From an uncultured Ruminococcus sp. (GTDB taxonomy: Bacteria; Bacillota; Clostridia; Oscillospirales; Ruminococcaceae), in the NCBI GenBank assembly GCA_947176415.1, contig CAMWQJ010000004.1:1-64000 (forward strand): 64,000 nucleotides of DNA, written 5' to 3'. Both the position numbers and the translations under genes were made by a program. A model generated the notes under the pieces. That model saw only the letters and a program-made list of their open reading frames with translations, did no database searches and had not been told where the DNA came from. Below, piece by piece: positions 38,384 through 48,660 of this stretch (its first letter is position 1; each line of letters opens with the position of its first letter).

Positions 38384-39169
38384 CTATCTGTGGCTTCCTC
38401 CGCCACTATGACCGCCACCGCCATGGCTTCCGCCTGAATGACTGCTTGTCTGGATTTTTGTCTTGGTTGTGTATTCCCGTATGAAAATATCCTGCTCATT
38501 GGTGAAATGCGTCTTGTCTCCTGCAACGTATACGGCGGAGTCTTGACCGTGCTTGAATCGGTATCGGTATTTTATTGCAAAAAATAAAATAATAAACGTT
38601 GCCACACCGATTCCGAAACATAGCAGAATCAAAGTATAGTCCACGGGGGATTTTGCGTATGACTCAATATCTCGCAGAAAGGCGTTTATTGCATTGCTGA
38701 CGTGTTCTTTTTTTACAGGCTCTGTTGACGGCGGAAGGGATTTTCCTGCATATTCAGTTATATCAGAATATTTATTCCTGTATATATCCCTTGCAAATCC
38801 GCTTGCCGAAAGATAGTCGTAGGCAGGTGAACGCCCCGAAACGTCAATGTAATAAATAAGTCCCGAAGTTCCTGCACCGAAATTATCATCATAGATATTC
38901 TCGGAATATCTCTCTATTTCATAATCGGTTTTGTCTGCGTCCGCACTCCCTGCAACGTAAATCATTATATTAAATCCCAGTTTTTCAGCTGTTTTGCGTA
39001 TGCTGTCATTTATACTGCCTGTGTCTCCGAGTATGCCGTTTACGTCAACACAAACGCATTTTTCAATGTCAACGGGGTATTCGCTTTTCGGAAAAGCCTT
39101 TATACTAATCATTACGCCTATAAAAGCAATAATTATAATATTTACAATAATAAGTATGATTTTTTTCAT
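38384..39169 (-). CDS. TPM-domain-like membrane protein with Gly/Ser/His tail
   Basis: Signal/TM, TPM-like region, second TM, C-terminal 'SHSGGSHGGGGHSGGGSHR'. Confidence 0.7.
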   Translation of the reverse strand: MKKIILIIVNIIIIAFIGVMISIKAFPKSEYPVDIEKCVCVDVNGILGDTGSINDSIRKTAEKLGFNIMIYVAGSADADKTDYEIERYSENIYDDNFGAGTSGLIYYIDVSGRSPAYDYLSASGFARDIYRNKYSDITEYAGKSLPPSTEPVKKEHVSNAINAFLRDIESYAKSPVDYTLILLCFGIGVATFIILFFAIKYRYRFKHGQDSAVYVAGDKTHFTNEQDIFIREYTTKTKIQTSSHSGGSHGGGGHSGGGSHR

Positions 39170-40224
39170 TATATCAGAAAGCCTCCAATCAGAAACGAAA
39201 CAGCTGTTACCGCAAGACCGATTGCAGAGCTGAAAAGTGCGAGCTTTGCACTGTCGAGTGGCGGAGTGCCTGCGAGTTTTCCCGTCTGTCCGTTTACTGC
39301 AAACTCATAGACTTTATCTTTATATCTGTATGTCATGAACCACACGGGAAGCATTATGTGTTGCCATTTCGTGCCGAGTATTCTGTAATTCTCGTGGCTG
39401 TATATTACGGAATCATATCCGAATATGCTTGAATCTATTACTTTTTTTCCTGCCTGTGTCGCTCTCTGCTTTATTCTCGGAAAAACGTCCGCTTTGCCCA
39501 TGTCAAATTTATCCGCAAAAAATCCGCTGAAATATGACATCGAAAAATCTTTCAAATCGTCATAATCAAACGGCTCGATTGATTCCATAAGCAAATCTTC
39601 TATCTTGCTTTCGCCGTCCGCCGGTATGCCCTCTGTTATTATATCCGCCTTGCGTGCTATGGCGTATTCTTTTGTATTCGTGTATTTATAGTCGCCTGAA
39701 GTCCATGTGCGGATTTTTTTTCCTATAGCTTCTACATCTGCTTTCATATCGCAGTCGGCTGTCCAGAAAGGCACATACAGACCCGTCATCTTTTCAAGCT
39801 GTTCGTCTGTTTTGAAGTCCTTAGGGACAAACCAGCGTTTTTTTACCCACTCTTTGAATCTGTTTTCCGCCTGCTCCCTTGTGAGTTTAAAGCCTATTAT
39901 CTTATCGGGCTTGTATTCGCCTGTGAGTTTTCCCGAAAGTATAACGGGATTGTGGCAGTAGTAACAGAAAAGTGCGGTCTGCTCGTCGTCTGCCATTATA
40001 TCTGCACCACAGCTTGCACAGTGGTAGAGGTTAGTATGCTCCTCAAAGTCCTGTATTTCTGCCGTGTCTACTGTACCGGTGGCGTTTTCTTCGTCTGCAT
40101 ATAACTGTTGTATATATGCAACTTCAAATTCGCTTGAACAGTATTCACAGCCGAATTTCTGCGTTTCAGGCATGAATGTCAGTCCCGCACTGCAATTAGG
40201 GCATTTATATTCGGTTGATTCCAA
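39169..40224 (-). CDS. Zinc-ribbon membrane protein (TFIIB-type zinc finger-like)
   Basis: 'YKCPNCSAGLTFMPETQKFGCEYCSSEF' and 'YHCASCGADIMADDEQTALFCYYCHNP'; C-terminal TM; overlaps the downstream start. Confidence 0.7.
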   Translation of the reverse strand: MESTEYKCPNCSAGLTFMPETQKFGCEYCSSEFEVAYIQQLYADEENATGTVDTAEIQDFEEHTNLYHCASCGADIMADDEQTALFCYYCHNPVILSGKLTGEYKPDKIIGFKLTREQAENRFKEWVKKRWFVPKDFKTDEQLEKMTGLYVPFWTADCDMKADVEAIGKKIRTWTSGDYKYTNTKEYAIARKADIITEGIPADGESKIEDLLMESIEPFDYDDLKDFSMSYFSGFFADKFDMGKADVFPRIKQRATQAGKKVIDSSIFGYDSVIYSHENYRILGTKWQHIMLPVWFMTYRYKDKVYEFAVNGQTGKLAGTPPLDSAKLALFSSAIGLAVTAVSFLIGGFLI

Positions 40225-40353
40225 TAATCTCAGCTCCTTTTTTATACTTAATTTAATATATCATATAACAGCTTTTTTTGCAACAGAAATTTACAGAATA
40301 ATAATTTTTTTACATGATTTTTATGAAAACTGCTTTTTTATTTACTCAAATGC

Positions 40354-40382
40354 TTGACAGGTTTAGTGAAATATGTTATAAT
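40354..40382 (+). promoter_or_regulatory. Sigma-A promoter for citrate synthase gene
   Basis: TTGACA (40354-40359), 17 nt, TATAAT (40377-40382). Confidence 0.7.
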
Positions 40383-40422
40383 ATGTTATTGATAAATTAT
40401 AAAGGAAAGAGATGACGATATT

Positions 40423-41790
40423 ATGAAGTATAAATTTTCTTCGGTTACACCCGAAATTAAAAAGCTCGCTGAAAAATCAATGGAGGGGTATAAGATAAAC
40501 CCTGAGCTGTATATGCAGTACGACGTTAAGAGGGGTCTGCGTGACCTCGACGGAAACGGCGTTGTTGCAGGTCTTACAAACATAAGCACTATAAAGGTAC
40601 TTAACACGGGTGAGGGTATGCTGAATCACGGTGACGGCAAACTCTATTACAGGGGAATTGATGTTGAAGATATCGTATCAGGCTTTATCAAGGAAAAGCG
40701 TTTCGGCTTTGAAGAGACTATCTATCTGCTTCTTTTCGGAAGTATGCCCTCCGAACATGAACTTTCAGAGTTTAAAAAGATTCTCTCGGACTTCCGTGCC
40801 TTGCCGACAACTTTCACAAGAGATGTTATCATGAAAGCCCCCAGCGACAACATGATGAACACGCTTGCAAAAAGTGTGCTTGCACTCTATTCCTATGACG
40901 ACAATGCAAATGATATTTCCGTGCCTAACGTAATGAGGCAGTGCATAGAACTCATTACGCTTTTTCCTGTACTCGCAGTATATGGCTATAATGCTTACAA
41001 ATATTACAATTCGGGCGGAAGTCTTTTCTTCCACGACCCTGCACCAGACCTTTCTATAGCAGAAAATTTACTCTATATGCTCCGTCCTGACAAGAAGTAT
41101 ACCGAACTTGAGGCGAGAATTTTAGACCTCGCACTTGTCCTTCATGCCGAACACGGTGGCGGTAACAACTCTACTTTTACTGTTCATGTTGTATCTTCTT
41201 CGGGTACGGATACTTATTCCGCTATTGCGGCGGCTCTCGGCTCTCTCAAAGGTCCTAAGCATGGCGGTGCGAATATAAAGGTTGCCATGATGTTTGATGA
41301 CATGAAAGAAAATGTTAAGGACTGGACGGACGAAGATGAAGTGCGTGACTATCTGCAAAAACTTTTAAGCAAACAGGCTTTTGACAGGGCTGGTCTTATT
41401 TATGGCATGGGTCATGCCGTGTACTCGCAGTCAGACCCCCGTGCCAAAGTTTTCAAGGGGTTTGTCGAGAAACTTTCCGCCGAAAAGGGTCGTGAAAAAG
41501 AGTTTGCACTTTATTCAATGGTCGAAAGGCTCGCTCCTGAGGTTATTTCAAGCCAGAGGAGAATTTTTAAAGGCGTATGTGCAAATGTGGATTTCTACAG
41601 CGGTTTTGTATACAGAATGCTCGGAATCCCTGATGAGCTTTTTACTCCGCTTTTCGCCGTTTCGAGAATCGCAGGCTGGTCGGCACATCGTATTGAAGAA
41701 CTTATAAATTCAAATAAGATTATCCGCCCCGCTTACAAGGCTATTTCGCCTATGCACGAGTACACAGATATGGAAAACCGTATGGACTGA
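40423..41790 (+). CDS. gltA: Citrate synthase
   Basis: 'LYYRGIDVEDIV', 'LHAEHGGGNNSTFTVHVVSSSGTDTYSAIAAALGSLKGPKHGGAN', 'GMGHAVYSQSDPRA'. Confidence 0.94.
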   Translation: MKYKFSSVTPEIKKLAEKSMEGYKINPELYMQYDVKRGLRDLDGNGVVAGLTNISTIKVLNTGEGMLNHGDGKLYYRGIDVEDIVSGFIKEKRFGFEETIYLLLFGSMPSEHELSEFKKILSDFRALPTTFTRDVIMKAPSDNMMNTLAKSVLALYSYDDNANDISVPNVMRQCIELITLFPVLAVYGYNAYKYYNSGGSLFFHDPAPDLSIAENLLYMLRPDKKYTELEARILDLALVLHAEHGGGNNSTFTVHVVSSSGTDTYSAIAAALGSLKGPKHGGANIKVAMMFDDMKENVKDWTDEDEVRDYLQKLLSKQAFDRAGLIYGMGHAVYSQSDPRAKVFKGFVEKLSAEKGREKEFALYSMVERLAPEVISSQRRIFKGVCANVDFYSGFVYRMLGIPDELFTPLFAVSRIAGWSAHRIEELINSNKIIRPAYKAISPMHEYTDMENRMD

Positions 41791-41835
41791 ATTTGCCGGA
41801 TATATAAAATAAAATCAGAAAGGAATTTTTTTAAA

Positions 41836-42843
41836 ATGAATAATTCAACGCAGATGCTGAATTTTAACGGTCTTACCTGTGTCAAACTACAGGCAGGCGA
41901 TTATGAAGCCCTTATTGCCTATGAGGTCGGCTCGAATGTTATACGTCTAAGAGACAATAACAAGGGTATGGAGTTTTTCCGCTTTAATCCCGAAAATACT
42001 GCCGACGACATAAAGCAGTCCGCTGAGGTATGGGGTCTGCCTACTCTCTATCTGCCTAACAGGTTTGCCGACGGTGTTCTTAAAACTTCGGACGCTGTAT
42101 ATAATCTCCCTGTGAACGAAAAAGCACCCTACAACAATCACATTCACGGATTTTTACATAAGCGTGTGCATGAAGTTATTGAACATGATGCAAATGCTGA
42201 CTGTGCGTGGCTGAAAACACGTTACATATATGACGAGAATGACGAGTTTTTTAAGTATCTTCCTGTGAAGTTTACCGCTGAATATACTTTCACTCTTTCC
42301 GCAAAAGGTCTTGAACAGAAAATTAAATTTACAAATAATTCGGATGTTATGCTTCCTATGTCACTCGCTTCCCACACGACTATAAACGCTCCTTTTGTTG
42401 ACGGTGCTAAGGAAGAGGACATAAGGCTTACCGTGCCTGTAGGAAAAAAGTGCGAACTTAATGAACGCTGTCTGCCCACTGAGGTACTCCGTTCGCCTGA
42501 AGATTATGACCTTGAATATAAAAACGGTACAAAATGTCCTGTGTTGCAGGTTGTTGACAATGATATGTATTTCGGAGAAGTCACAAAACTCGACGGGCAG
42601 GATTTCCACGGCGTTATTGCCGAGGATATCGCAAGCGGTAAAAAACTCTGCTATGAGGTTTCAGATGAGTATAAATTCTGGATTATATGGAATGACAGGG
42701 GATTCAATCATTATTTCTGTCCCGAGCCTATGACGGCTATGATTGATGCTCCTAATCTCAGTCTGCCCACAGATATGACAGGTTACACAGAGGTAAAACC
42801 AAATGAAACTTTTGAAACTTTTGAAAGGTTTTTCAGCAGGTAA
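41836..42843 (+). CDS. Aldose 1-epimerase family protein
   Basis: Galactose-mutarotase-like 'NNHIHGFLHKRVHEV', 'LPMSLASHTTINAPF', 'YFCPEPMTAMIDAPNL'. Confidence 0.8.
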   Translation: MNNSTQMLNFNGLTCVKLQAGDYEALIAYEVGSNVIRLRDNNKGMEFFRFNPENTADDIKQSAEVWGLPTLYLPNRFADGVLKTSDAVYNLPVNEKAPYNNHIHGFLHKRVHEVIEHDANADCAWLKTRYIYDENDEFFKYLPVKFTAEYTFTLSAKGLEQKIKFTNNSDVMLPMSLASHTTINAPFVDGAKEEDIRLTVPVGKKCELNERCLPTEVLRSPEDYDLEYKNGTKCPVLQVVDNDMYFGEVTKLDGQDFHGVIAEDIASGKKLCYEVSDEYKFWIIWNDRGFNHYFCPEPMTAMIDAPNLSLPTDMTGYTEVKPNETFETFERFFSR

Positions 42844-42995
42844 TGACAGTCAAAATATCGGCGATATATGCACGTGTGAAAAACGGAAAGTATATAAATG
42901 ATTTTAAATAGCTTTCGGTAAAACATTACCGTATTTTGTTGAAAATGCACAAATTTTATGTGAAAAATAATACACAGGAATTTTCCGCTAATCTC

Positions 42996-43024
42996 TTGTA
43001 ATAAAATGAAAAGTGTGATATAAT
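42996..43024 (+). promoter_or_regulatory. Sigma-A promoter upstream of the GH94 leader
   Basis: TTGTAA (42996-43001), 17 nt, TATAAT (43019-43024). Confidence 0.6.
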
Positions 43025-43030
43025 GTTAGA

Positions 43031-43301
43031 AAGTGCGGTTGATAACTGCTTTTTTACAGAATCTGAAAGAGTAAACCGCAACATCTGATATAATAAAAAA
43101 GGTTTTCAAAAGCTGTCCGTAAAACAGCAGTACCGCAATGAACGGCGGAAAGGGTTTTCCTCGCAAAAAACCCATAGCCTTTTAAAATGATGTCTGTAAA
43201 ATAAAGTCCTTTTCGGGCAGACGGATTATAAGGAAACCTGTTGGCTCTATGCAACGGGTAGTTCACATAAAGTTTATCATGAAATAAAAAGGAGTAAAAT
43301 T
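43031..43301 (+). promoter_or_regulatory. Approximately 270-nt potentially structured 5' leader of the GH94 gene
   Basis: Inverted repeats tgcggtt/aaccgca, gtctg/cagac, cctgttg/caacggg; no credible ORF. Confidence 0.4.
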
Positions 43302-45761
43302 ATGCAGAAGTTCGGCTTTTTTGATGACGCAAACAAGGAATATGTCATCAATACCCCTAAAACACCTTATCCGTGGATTAACTACCTCGGAACACAGGAT
43401 TTCTTTTCACTGATTTCCAACACGGCTGGCGGTTATTCTTTTTACAAGGACGCAAGGCTCAGAAGAATAACACGTTATCGTTATAACAACGTGCCGATTG
43501 ACATGGGCGGACGTTATTTCTACATTAATGAGAACGATACAATATGGAATCCCGGCTGGTCGCCTGTAAAGACGGAGCTTGATTCGTATGAATGCCGTCA
43601 CGGTATGGGTTATACTATTATAACAGGTAAAAAGAATAATCTTAAAGCTGAGGTTACTTTCTTTGTTCCGCAGAATTATGCCGGTGAAGTTCAGCAGGTT
43701 GTACTCACAAACGAGAGCAACGAGGAAAAGACTTTTTCTTTCTTCTCATTCGCTGAATGGTGTCTCTGGGACGCTCAGGACGACTGCACAAACTTCCAGA
43801 GGAATTTTTCAACGGGTCGTGTTGAAGTTGTCGGCTCTACTATCTATCACAAGACGGAATACAGGGACAGGCGTGACCACTTCGCATTCTATACGGTTAA
43901 TGACGAAATAGACGGCTACGATACGGACAGGGATTCATTTATCGGTCTCTACAACGGTTTCAATAATCCGCAGGCTGTTGAGGCTGGAGTTGCTAATAAT
44001 TCTTTTGCTGACGGTTGGTCGCCTGTTGCTTCGCACTACAAGAAGATTACTCTTGCTCCGAATGAGTCAAAGACTCTTATATTCGTTCTCGGATATGTTG
44101 AAATGCCTGTTGACAAGAAATTTGAGGCAGACGGCGTTACAATCAACAAGGAAAAAGCACTTGCTATGATTGAGCAGTACAATACTCCCGAAAAAGTCGC
44201 TGACGGTCTCGCTGAACTCAAGGCTACATGGGATAAGCTCCTTGGCATTATCAACGTAAATACACCTGATGACAAGGTTGACAGAATGGTTAACATCTGG
44301 AATCAGTATCAGTGTATGGTTACTTTCAATCTCTCACGTTCTGCTTCTTACTTTGAAAGCGGTATCGGCAGAGGTATGGGATTCAGAGACTCAAATCAGG
44401 ATATTCTCGGTTTCGTTCATCAGATTCCCGACAGGGCAAGACAGCGTATTATTGACATCGCTTCAACTCAGCTTGAGGACGGCGGTTGCTATCATCAGTA
44501 TCAGCCTCTTACCAAAAAAGGCAACTCCGATATCGGCGGTGACTTCTCAGACGACCCGCTGTGGATGATTCTTTCTGTTTCCGCTTACATTAAGGAGACT
44601 GGCGACTGGTCTATCCTCGATGAGTCTGTACCTTATGACAACGACGAGTCAAAGGCTAAGCCTATGCTCGACCACCTCAAAGTTTCATTCTACAAGATTG
44701 TTAACAATCTCGGACCGCATAATCTTCCGCTTGCTATGCGTGCTGACTGGAATGACTGCATAAATCTTTCATGCTATTCTGATACCCCCGGAGAGAGTTT
44801 CCAGACCTACACTAACCCGAAGTTTGCAGACGAGGGCGGTTATTCAAAGGTCGCTGAGTCTGTAATGGTTGCTACGCTCTTTACATATGCTGGTCCTAAC
44901 TATGTCGCTATCCTTAAGCATCTCGGAATGGACGATGAGGCAGAAAAGGCACAGGCTGAAATTGACAAGATGAAGAAGAGTGTTATGGAGTCGGCTTTTG
45001 ACGGAGACTGGTTTATCCGTGCTTATGACTCGGAAGGCAATAAAATGGGTTCTAAAGAGTGTGAAGAAGGCAAAATCTTTATCGAACCTCAGGGCTTTGC
45101 AGTTATGTCCGACATCGGCAAGGAAGAGGGCGCAGATATCAAGACTCTTGAGTCTATCGACAAGTACCTTAATACAAAATACGGTCTTGTTCTCAATAAC
45201 CCCGCTTTCACAAAGTATTATATCCAGTACGGCGAGATTTCCACATATCCTGGTGGATACAAGGAAAACGCAGGTATATTTACTCACAATAACGCATGGA
45301 TTATCTGTGCAGAGGCTTATGCAGGTCGTGGCGACAAGGCTTTTGAATACTATTCAAAGATTGCTCCCGCTTTCAATGAGGAAATTTCCGACCTCCACAA
45401 GACAGAGCCGTATGTATACGGTCAGATGATTGCAGGCAAGGACGCAAGCAGATTCGGCGAGGGCAAAAACTCGTGGCTTACTGGTACGGCTGCATGGAAT
45501 ATGGTTGCTATTTCGCAGTATATTCTCGGTCTTTCTGCTGACTGGGACGGTCTCAAGGTTGACCCATCTATTCCGCACGAGTGGGACGGCTTTACAGCTA
45601 CAAGAAAGTTCCGCAACGCTGAATACAACATCACGGTGAAGAATCCTGACCACGTCTGCAAGGGCGTTAAGGCTATGACTGTTGACGGAAATGCAGTAGA
45701 CGGTAATGTTATTCCTGTTTTCGCTGACGGCGTTCACGAAGTAGAAGTTATTATGGGTTAA
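43302..45761 (+). CDS. GH94 cellobiose phosphorylase
   Basis: 819 aa; '[63 protein letters not shown]', '[16 protein letters not shown]', 'ADWNDCINL'. Confidence 0.95.
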   Translation: MQKFGFFDDANKEYVINTPKTPYPWINYLGTQDFFSLISNTAGGYSFYKDARLRRITRYRYNNVPIDMGGRYFYINENDTIWNPGWSPVKTELDSYECRHGMGYTIITGKKNNLKAEVTFFVPQNYAGEVQQVVLTNESNEEKTFSFFSFAEWCLWDAQDDCTNFQRNFSTGRVEVVGSTIYHKTEYRDRRDHFAFYTVNDEIDGYDTDRDSFIGLYNGFNNPQAVEAGVANNSFADGWSPVASHYKKITLAPNESKTLIFVLGYVEMPVDKKFEADGVTINKEKALAMIEQYNTPEKVADGLAELKATWDKLLGIINVNTPDDKVDRMVNIWNQYQCMVTFNLSRSASYFESGIGRGMGFRDSNQDILGFVHQIPDRARQRIIDIASTQLEDGGCYHQYQPLTKKGNSDIGGDFSDDPLWMILSVSAYIKETGDWSILDESVPYDNDESKAKPMLDHLKVSFYKIVNNLGPHNLPLAMRADWNDCINLSCYSDTPGESFQTYTNPKFADEGGYSKVAESVMVATLFTYAGPNYVAILKHLGMDDEAEKAQAEIDKMKKSVMESAFDGDWFIRAYDSEGNKMGSKECEEGKIFIEPQGFAVMSDIGKEEGADIKTLESIDKYLNTKYGLVLNNPAFTKYYIQYGEISTYPGGYKENAGIFTHNNAWIICAEAYAGRGDKAFEYYSKIAPAFNEEISDLHKTEPYVYGQMIAGKDASRFGEGKNSWLTGTAAWNMVAISQYILGLSADWDGLKVDPSIPHEWDGFTATRKFRNAEYNITVKNPDHVCKGVKAMTVDGNAVDGNVIPVFADGVHEVEVIMG

Positions 45762-45778
45762 TTCCATATCATAAATAT

Positions 45779-45818
45779 AAAAGACTGTTTCGTCTCACGA
45801 CGGAGCAGTCTTTTTTTA
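45779..45818 (+). terminator. Rho-independent terminator after GH94 gene
   Basis: aaaagactg...cagtctttttttaat. Confidence 0.7.
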
Positions 45819-45845
45819 ATTATAAATACACAAAAAGGGCAATTT

Positions 45846-46265
45846 TCAGAAACTGCCCTTTACTGTACATAATGTCATGAACGGAATAAAATTTCTTGCA
45901 ATATAGTAAATTGTCATAAGTGATAAAACTACTGAAAGAAAATAATAATTTCTTGGTATGATATATAATTTTTTTCCAAAGGCACAAGCAATTATTTCTA
46001 TGTAAAATGCAGTGAGGAAAAGCATTATTACAATCGGTGTTATATTATATCCGAGAGACTTTATGAAATGTCTGTGCAGAATTGATGATATACTTCTTGT
46101 ATTTCCGCAAGCCGGACAAAGATATCCGATTTTTTTGTAAAATATACACTCTGGAAAATATTTCTTTAACAGCAATATTCTTTCTTTAAACAAAAGAAAC
46201 AAAAAGACTGATAAAAAAACAACAGGTATGACTTTTTTTGCTGTTTTCTGGGTAATGGTATTCAC
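45846..46265 (-). CDS. DUF2752-like membrane protein
   Basis: 'YLCPACGNTRSISSILHRHFIKSLGYN' motif and TM helices. Confidence 0.75.
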   Translation of the reverse strand: MNTITQKTAKKVIPVVFLSVFLFLLFKERILLLKKYFPECIFYKKIGYLCPACGNTRSISSILHRHFIKSLGYNITPIVIMLFLTAFYIEIIACAFGKKLYIIPRNYYFLSVVLSLMTIYYIARNFIPFMTLCTVKGSF

Positions 46266-46266
46266 T

Positions 46267-46557
46267 TTATGATATTGAACCGAATGAACTTATAATTGCA
46301 CTGCCTGTTACAATTACAATTATAGAAGGTACAAGACTGATGATACAGCATACAATACCTGCTATGCCCATACCTCTGCCACTTTTTCCGCTTTTTATTC
46401 CCACTGCACCAAGTATTGTTCCAATGACGGCAAGGGGAATTGATAAATAATATAAGCAACAGCTTGACATTAATGCTATGATTCCAAGAATAAGAGAGGC
46501 AACAGCACAACCGCTTATAGGTGACTGATTCGGATTTTGATTTGTCTGATTATCCAT
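46267..46557 (-). CDS. DUF4190-like small membrane protein
   Basis: 'CAVASLILGIIALMSSCCLYYLSIPLAVIGTILGAVGIKSGKSGRGMGIAGIVCCIISL'; start reassigned to MDNQTNQ. Confidence 0.7.
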   Translation of the reverse strand: MDNQTNQNPNQSPISGCAVASLILGIIALMSSCCLYYLSIPLAVIGTILGAVGIKSGKSGRGMGIAGIVCCIISLVPSIIVIVTGSAIISSFGSIS

Positions 46558-46585
46558 TATGATATACTCCTTCATTTTTTGATTT

Positions 46586-46605
46586 TTAGTACTATTAAGT
46601 ACTAA
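46586..46605. promoter_or_regulatory. Candidate operator palindrome
   Basis: TTAGTAC-TATTAA-GTACTAA (perfect palindrome) between the DUF4190 gene and a divergent XRE regulator. Confidence 0.5.
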
Positions 46606-46683
46606 CATTTATAGTGTATCATAAAAATATGCTAAAGTCAATGTATAGCTGGTTTTTTCAGAAAAAATCAGCATATTATACAA

Positions 46684-46917
46684 TTGACGGAGATGATTTT
46701 TGTGTATTTTCAAAGACTAAGGGATTTACGTGAGGATAAGGATATGAATCAGACACAGATTGCGGAAATCCTTAAAACAAAGCAGACTGTCTATTCACGT
46801 TATGAGCGTGGTTTTCAGACGATTCCCGTTGAACACCTTATAACACTGGCAGACTTTTACAATGTTTCAACTGACTATATCCTTGGCAGGACAAACGTCA
46901 AGGAGGTAAACAAGTAA
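46684..46917 (+). CDS. XRE-family helix-turn-helix regulator
   Basis: 'LRDLREDKDMNQTQIAEILKTKQTVYSRYERGFQTIPVEHLITLADFYNVSTDYILGRT'. Confidence 0.9.
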   Translation: MTEMIFVYFQRLRDLREDKDMNQTQIAEILKTKQTVYSRYERGFQTIPVEHLITLADFYNVSTDYILGRTNVKEVNK

Positions 46918-46933
46918 CAACGGCTTATCAATA

Positions 46934-46962
46934 TTGACGGAGTTGATTTAATATGATATAAT
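46934..46962 (+). promoter_or_regulatory. Sigma-A promoter for azlCD
   Basis: TTGACG (46934-46939), 17 nt, TATAAT (46957-46962). Confidence 0.65.
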
Positions 46963-46978
46963 ACTGATATAATTTTAT

Positions 46979-47698
46979 ATGGAAGGAACGTTTTTTTTGA
47001 AGTCAGATTTTTTAAAAGGTATGTCGCACGGCGTTCCTATTTCGCTCGGCTATCTTTCCGTGTCTTTCGGTTTCGGAATAAAAGCCGTCGGGGCAGGTCT
47101 TTCGGCACTTTCGGCATCAATAATTTCAGCTACTAATCTTACCTCCGCAGGACAGGTTGCAGGAGTGGATATTATAGCGGTCGGCGGTTCGCTTATCGAA
47201 ATGATACTTGTACAGCTTACAATAAATATCCGCTATTCGCTTATGGCTCTTTCGCTGTCTCAGAAACTTGACCGAAAATTTAATTTTTTTCACAGGCTTA
47301 TCGCCTCGTATGGCATAACAGATGAGATTTTCGCCGTCTGTTCCGCACAGAAACAAAAGTTGACATCCTATTATATGTATGGTATGATTTTTATTTCGGC
47401 GGTCGGGTGGGTACTCGGAACGGTTCTTGGTGCGGTTGCAGGGCAGTTATTGCCGGAAGCCGTTTCCTCCGCAATGGGAATTGTTCTTTACGGAATGTTT
47501 ATGGCGGTTATTATTCCCCCCTCACGCAGACAGAAAAGTGTATTTGCTGTTGTGGTTATTTCTGCACTTGCGAGCATTTTATTCAGGTATGTATTAACTG
47601 CCGTTTCTTCGGGATTCGCAATAATTATATGTGCGGTCGTTGCTTCTGTCGTCGGTGCTTTTATATTTCCCGTTGCAGACGAGGAGGGCGAAAAATGA
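46979..47698 (+). CDS. azlC: AzlC family branched-chain amino acid export protein
   Basis: 'GVPISLGYLSVSFGFGIKAVGAGLSALSASIISATNLTSAGQVAGVDII' multi-TM. Confidence 0.9.
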   Translation: MEGTFFLKSDFLKGMSHGVPISLGYLSVSFGFGIKAVGAGLSALSASIISATNLTSAGQVAGVDIIAVGGSLIEMILVQLTINIRYSLMALSLSQKLDRKFNFFHRLIASYGITDEIFAVCSAQKQKLTSYYMYGMIFISAVGWVLGTVLGAVAGQLLPEAVSSAMGIVLYGMFMAVIIPPSRRQKSVFAVVVISALASILFRYVLTAVSSGFAIIICAVVASVVGAFIFPVADEEGEK

Positions 47699-47991
47699 AC
47701 ATTGCTCTATATATTGCCGTTATGGCTGGTGTTACTTATCTTATAAGAATGATTCCTTTTGCGTTTTTCAGGAAAAAAATAAAGTCACGGTTTTTCAGGA
47801 GTTTTCTTTATTATATTCCTTTTGCCGTTCTCAGTGCAATGACTTTTCCATCTATTTTCTACAGCACCGGAAATATTTTTACTGCAACCGCCGGTACTAT
47901 AACCGCTTTTATTCTTGCCTATTTTAATCTTCCACTGATTGTTGTTGCACTCTCCGCCTCGGCTATGGCTTTTATCGTCGGGCTTATCTGA
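47695..47991 (+). CDS. azlD: AzlD family protein
   Basis: Starts at ATG 47695 overlapping azlC stop; 'VTYLIRMIPFAFFRKKIKSRFFRSFLYYIPFAVLSAMTFPSI'. Confidence 0.88.
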   Translation: MNIALYIAVMAGVTYLIRMIPFAFFRKKIKSRFFRSFLYYIPFAVLSAMTFPSIFYSTGNIFTATAGTITAFILAYFNLPLIVVALSASAMAFIVGLI

Positions 47992-48003
47992 ATACTTCTT
48001 TAG

Positions 48004-48048
48004 CCTCTGTATTTTTGTGCGTTATGCATAATTTTACAGAGGTTTTTT
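48004..48048 (+). terminator. Rho-independent terminator after azlCD
   Basis: cctctgta (48004-48011) / tacagagg (48035-48042) followed by T6. Confidence 0.75.
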
Positions 48049-48171
48049 GTGCATACATACAAATCTGAAAATTATTTTTTTCTTATACAATGGTTTTTCA
48101 TTGAAAAATGCCTCTTTTTTGCCCCCTTATGAACAGCGGTTACATTCAAGGACGAAAGGAGGTTTTTTATT

Positions 48172-48660
48172 ATGCCTGTTAAAAATCCAAAATCAAAAAA
48201 ATATGCTTTCTGCTGTTATTATGTGATTCTCGGTGATGTTGCGGAGTCGGCTGTAAGGGCTGGTTTTTGCAGGGAGGACGCGCTTACCGAGGGTATTAAA
48301 TTGCTCGAAACGCAGGAATGCCGTGAAATTATCGCTCGTCTGAGGAATACTCTTTCGGACGGCGGAAACGTTACGGCAGGTCTTAAAAGGCTTGCTTTCG
48401 GAAACTGTTCCGATGCGGTCTATCTCGTGTTTTCGGACGAACTTCCACCGCCTGACGTAATTCAAGGGCTGAATCTTTTTAACGTCTCGGAGATAAAGCG
48501 TGTTAAAGGCGGTGGGGTCGAAATAAAGCTCTTTGACCGTCTGAAAGCTCTTGAAAAACTCTTTGAACTCGAAAATACTTTTTCGGACAAGGACAAGGCA
48601 ACCGAACTTATAAAGGCTCTTGCCGACTCCGCAAAGGACGGTGAAGTTATTGACGATTGA
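48172..48660 (+). CDS. Phage terminase small subunit-like
   Basis: 'KKYAFCCYYVILGDVAESAVRAGFCREDALTEGIKLL' with small-terminase architecture, directly upstream of terL. Confidence 0.75.
   Translation: MPVKNPKSKKYAFCCYYVILGDVAESAVRAGFCREDALTEGIKLLETQECREIIARLRNTLSDGGNVTAGLKRLAFGNCSDAVYLVFSDELPPPDVIQGLNLFNVSEIKRVKGGGVEIKLFDRLKALEKLFELENTFSDKDKATELIKALADSAKDGEVIDD

Noticed and set aside
43115-43150. T-box-like 'gtaccgc' in the GH94 leader
   Set aside because: Lacks the full TGGNACCGCG T-box bulge, specifier loop and downstream terminator, and precedes a sugar enzyme.
44980-45429. Plus-strand ORF in alternate frame within GH94 gene
   Set aside because: Shadow ORF of cellobiose phosphorylase; composition not protein-like.
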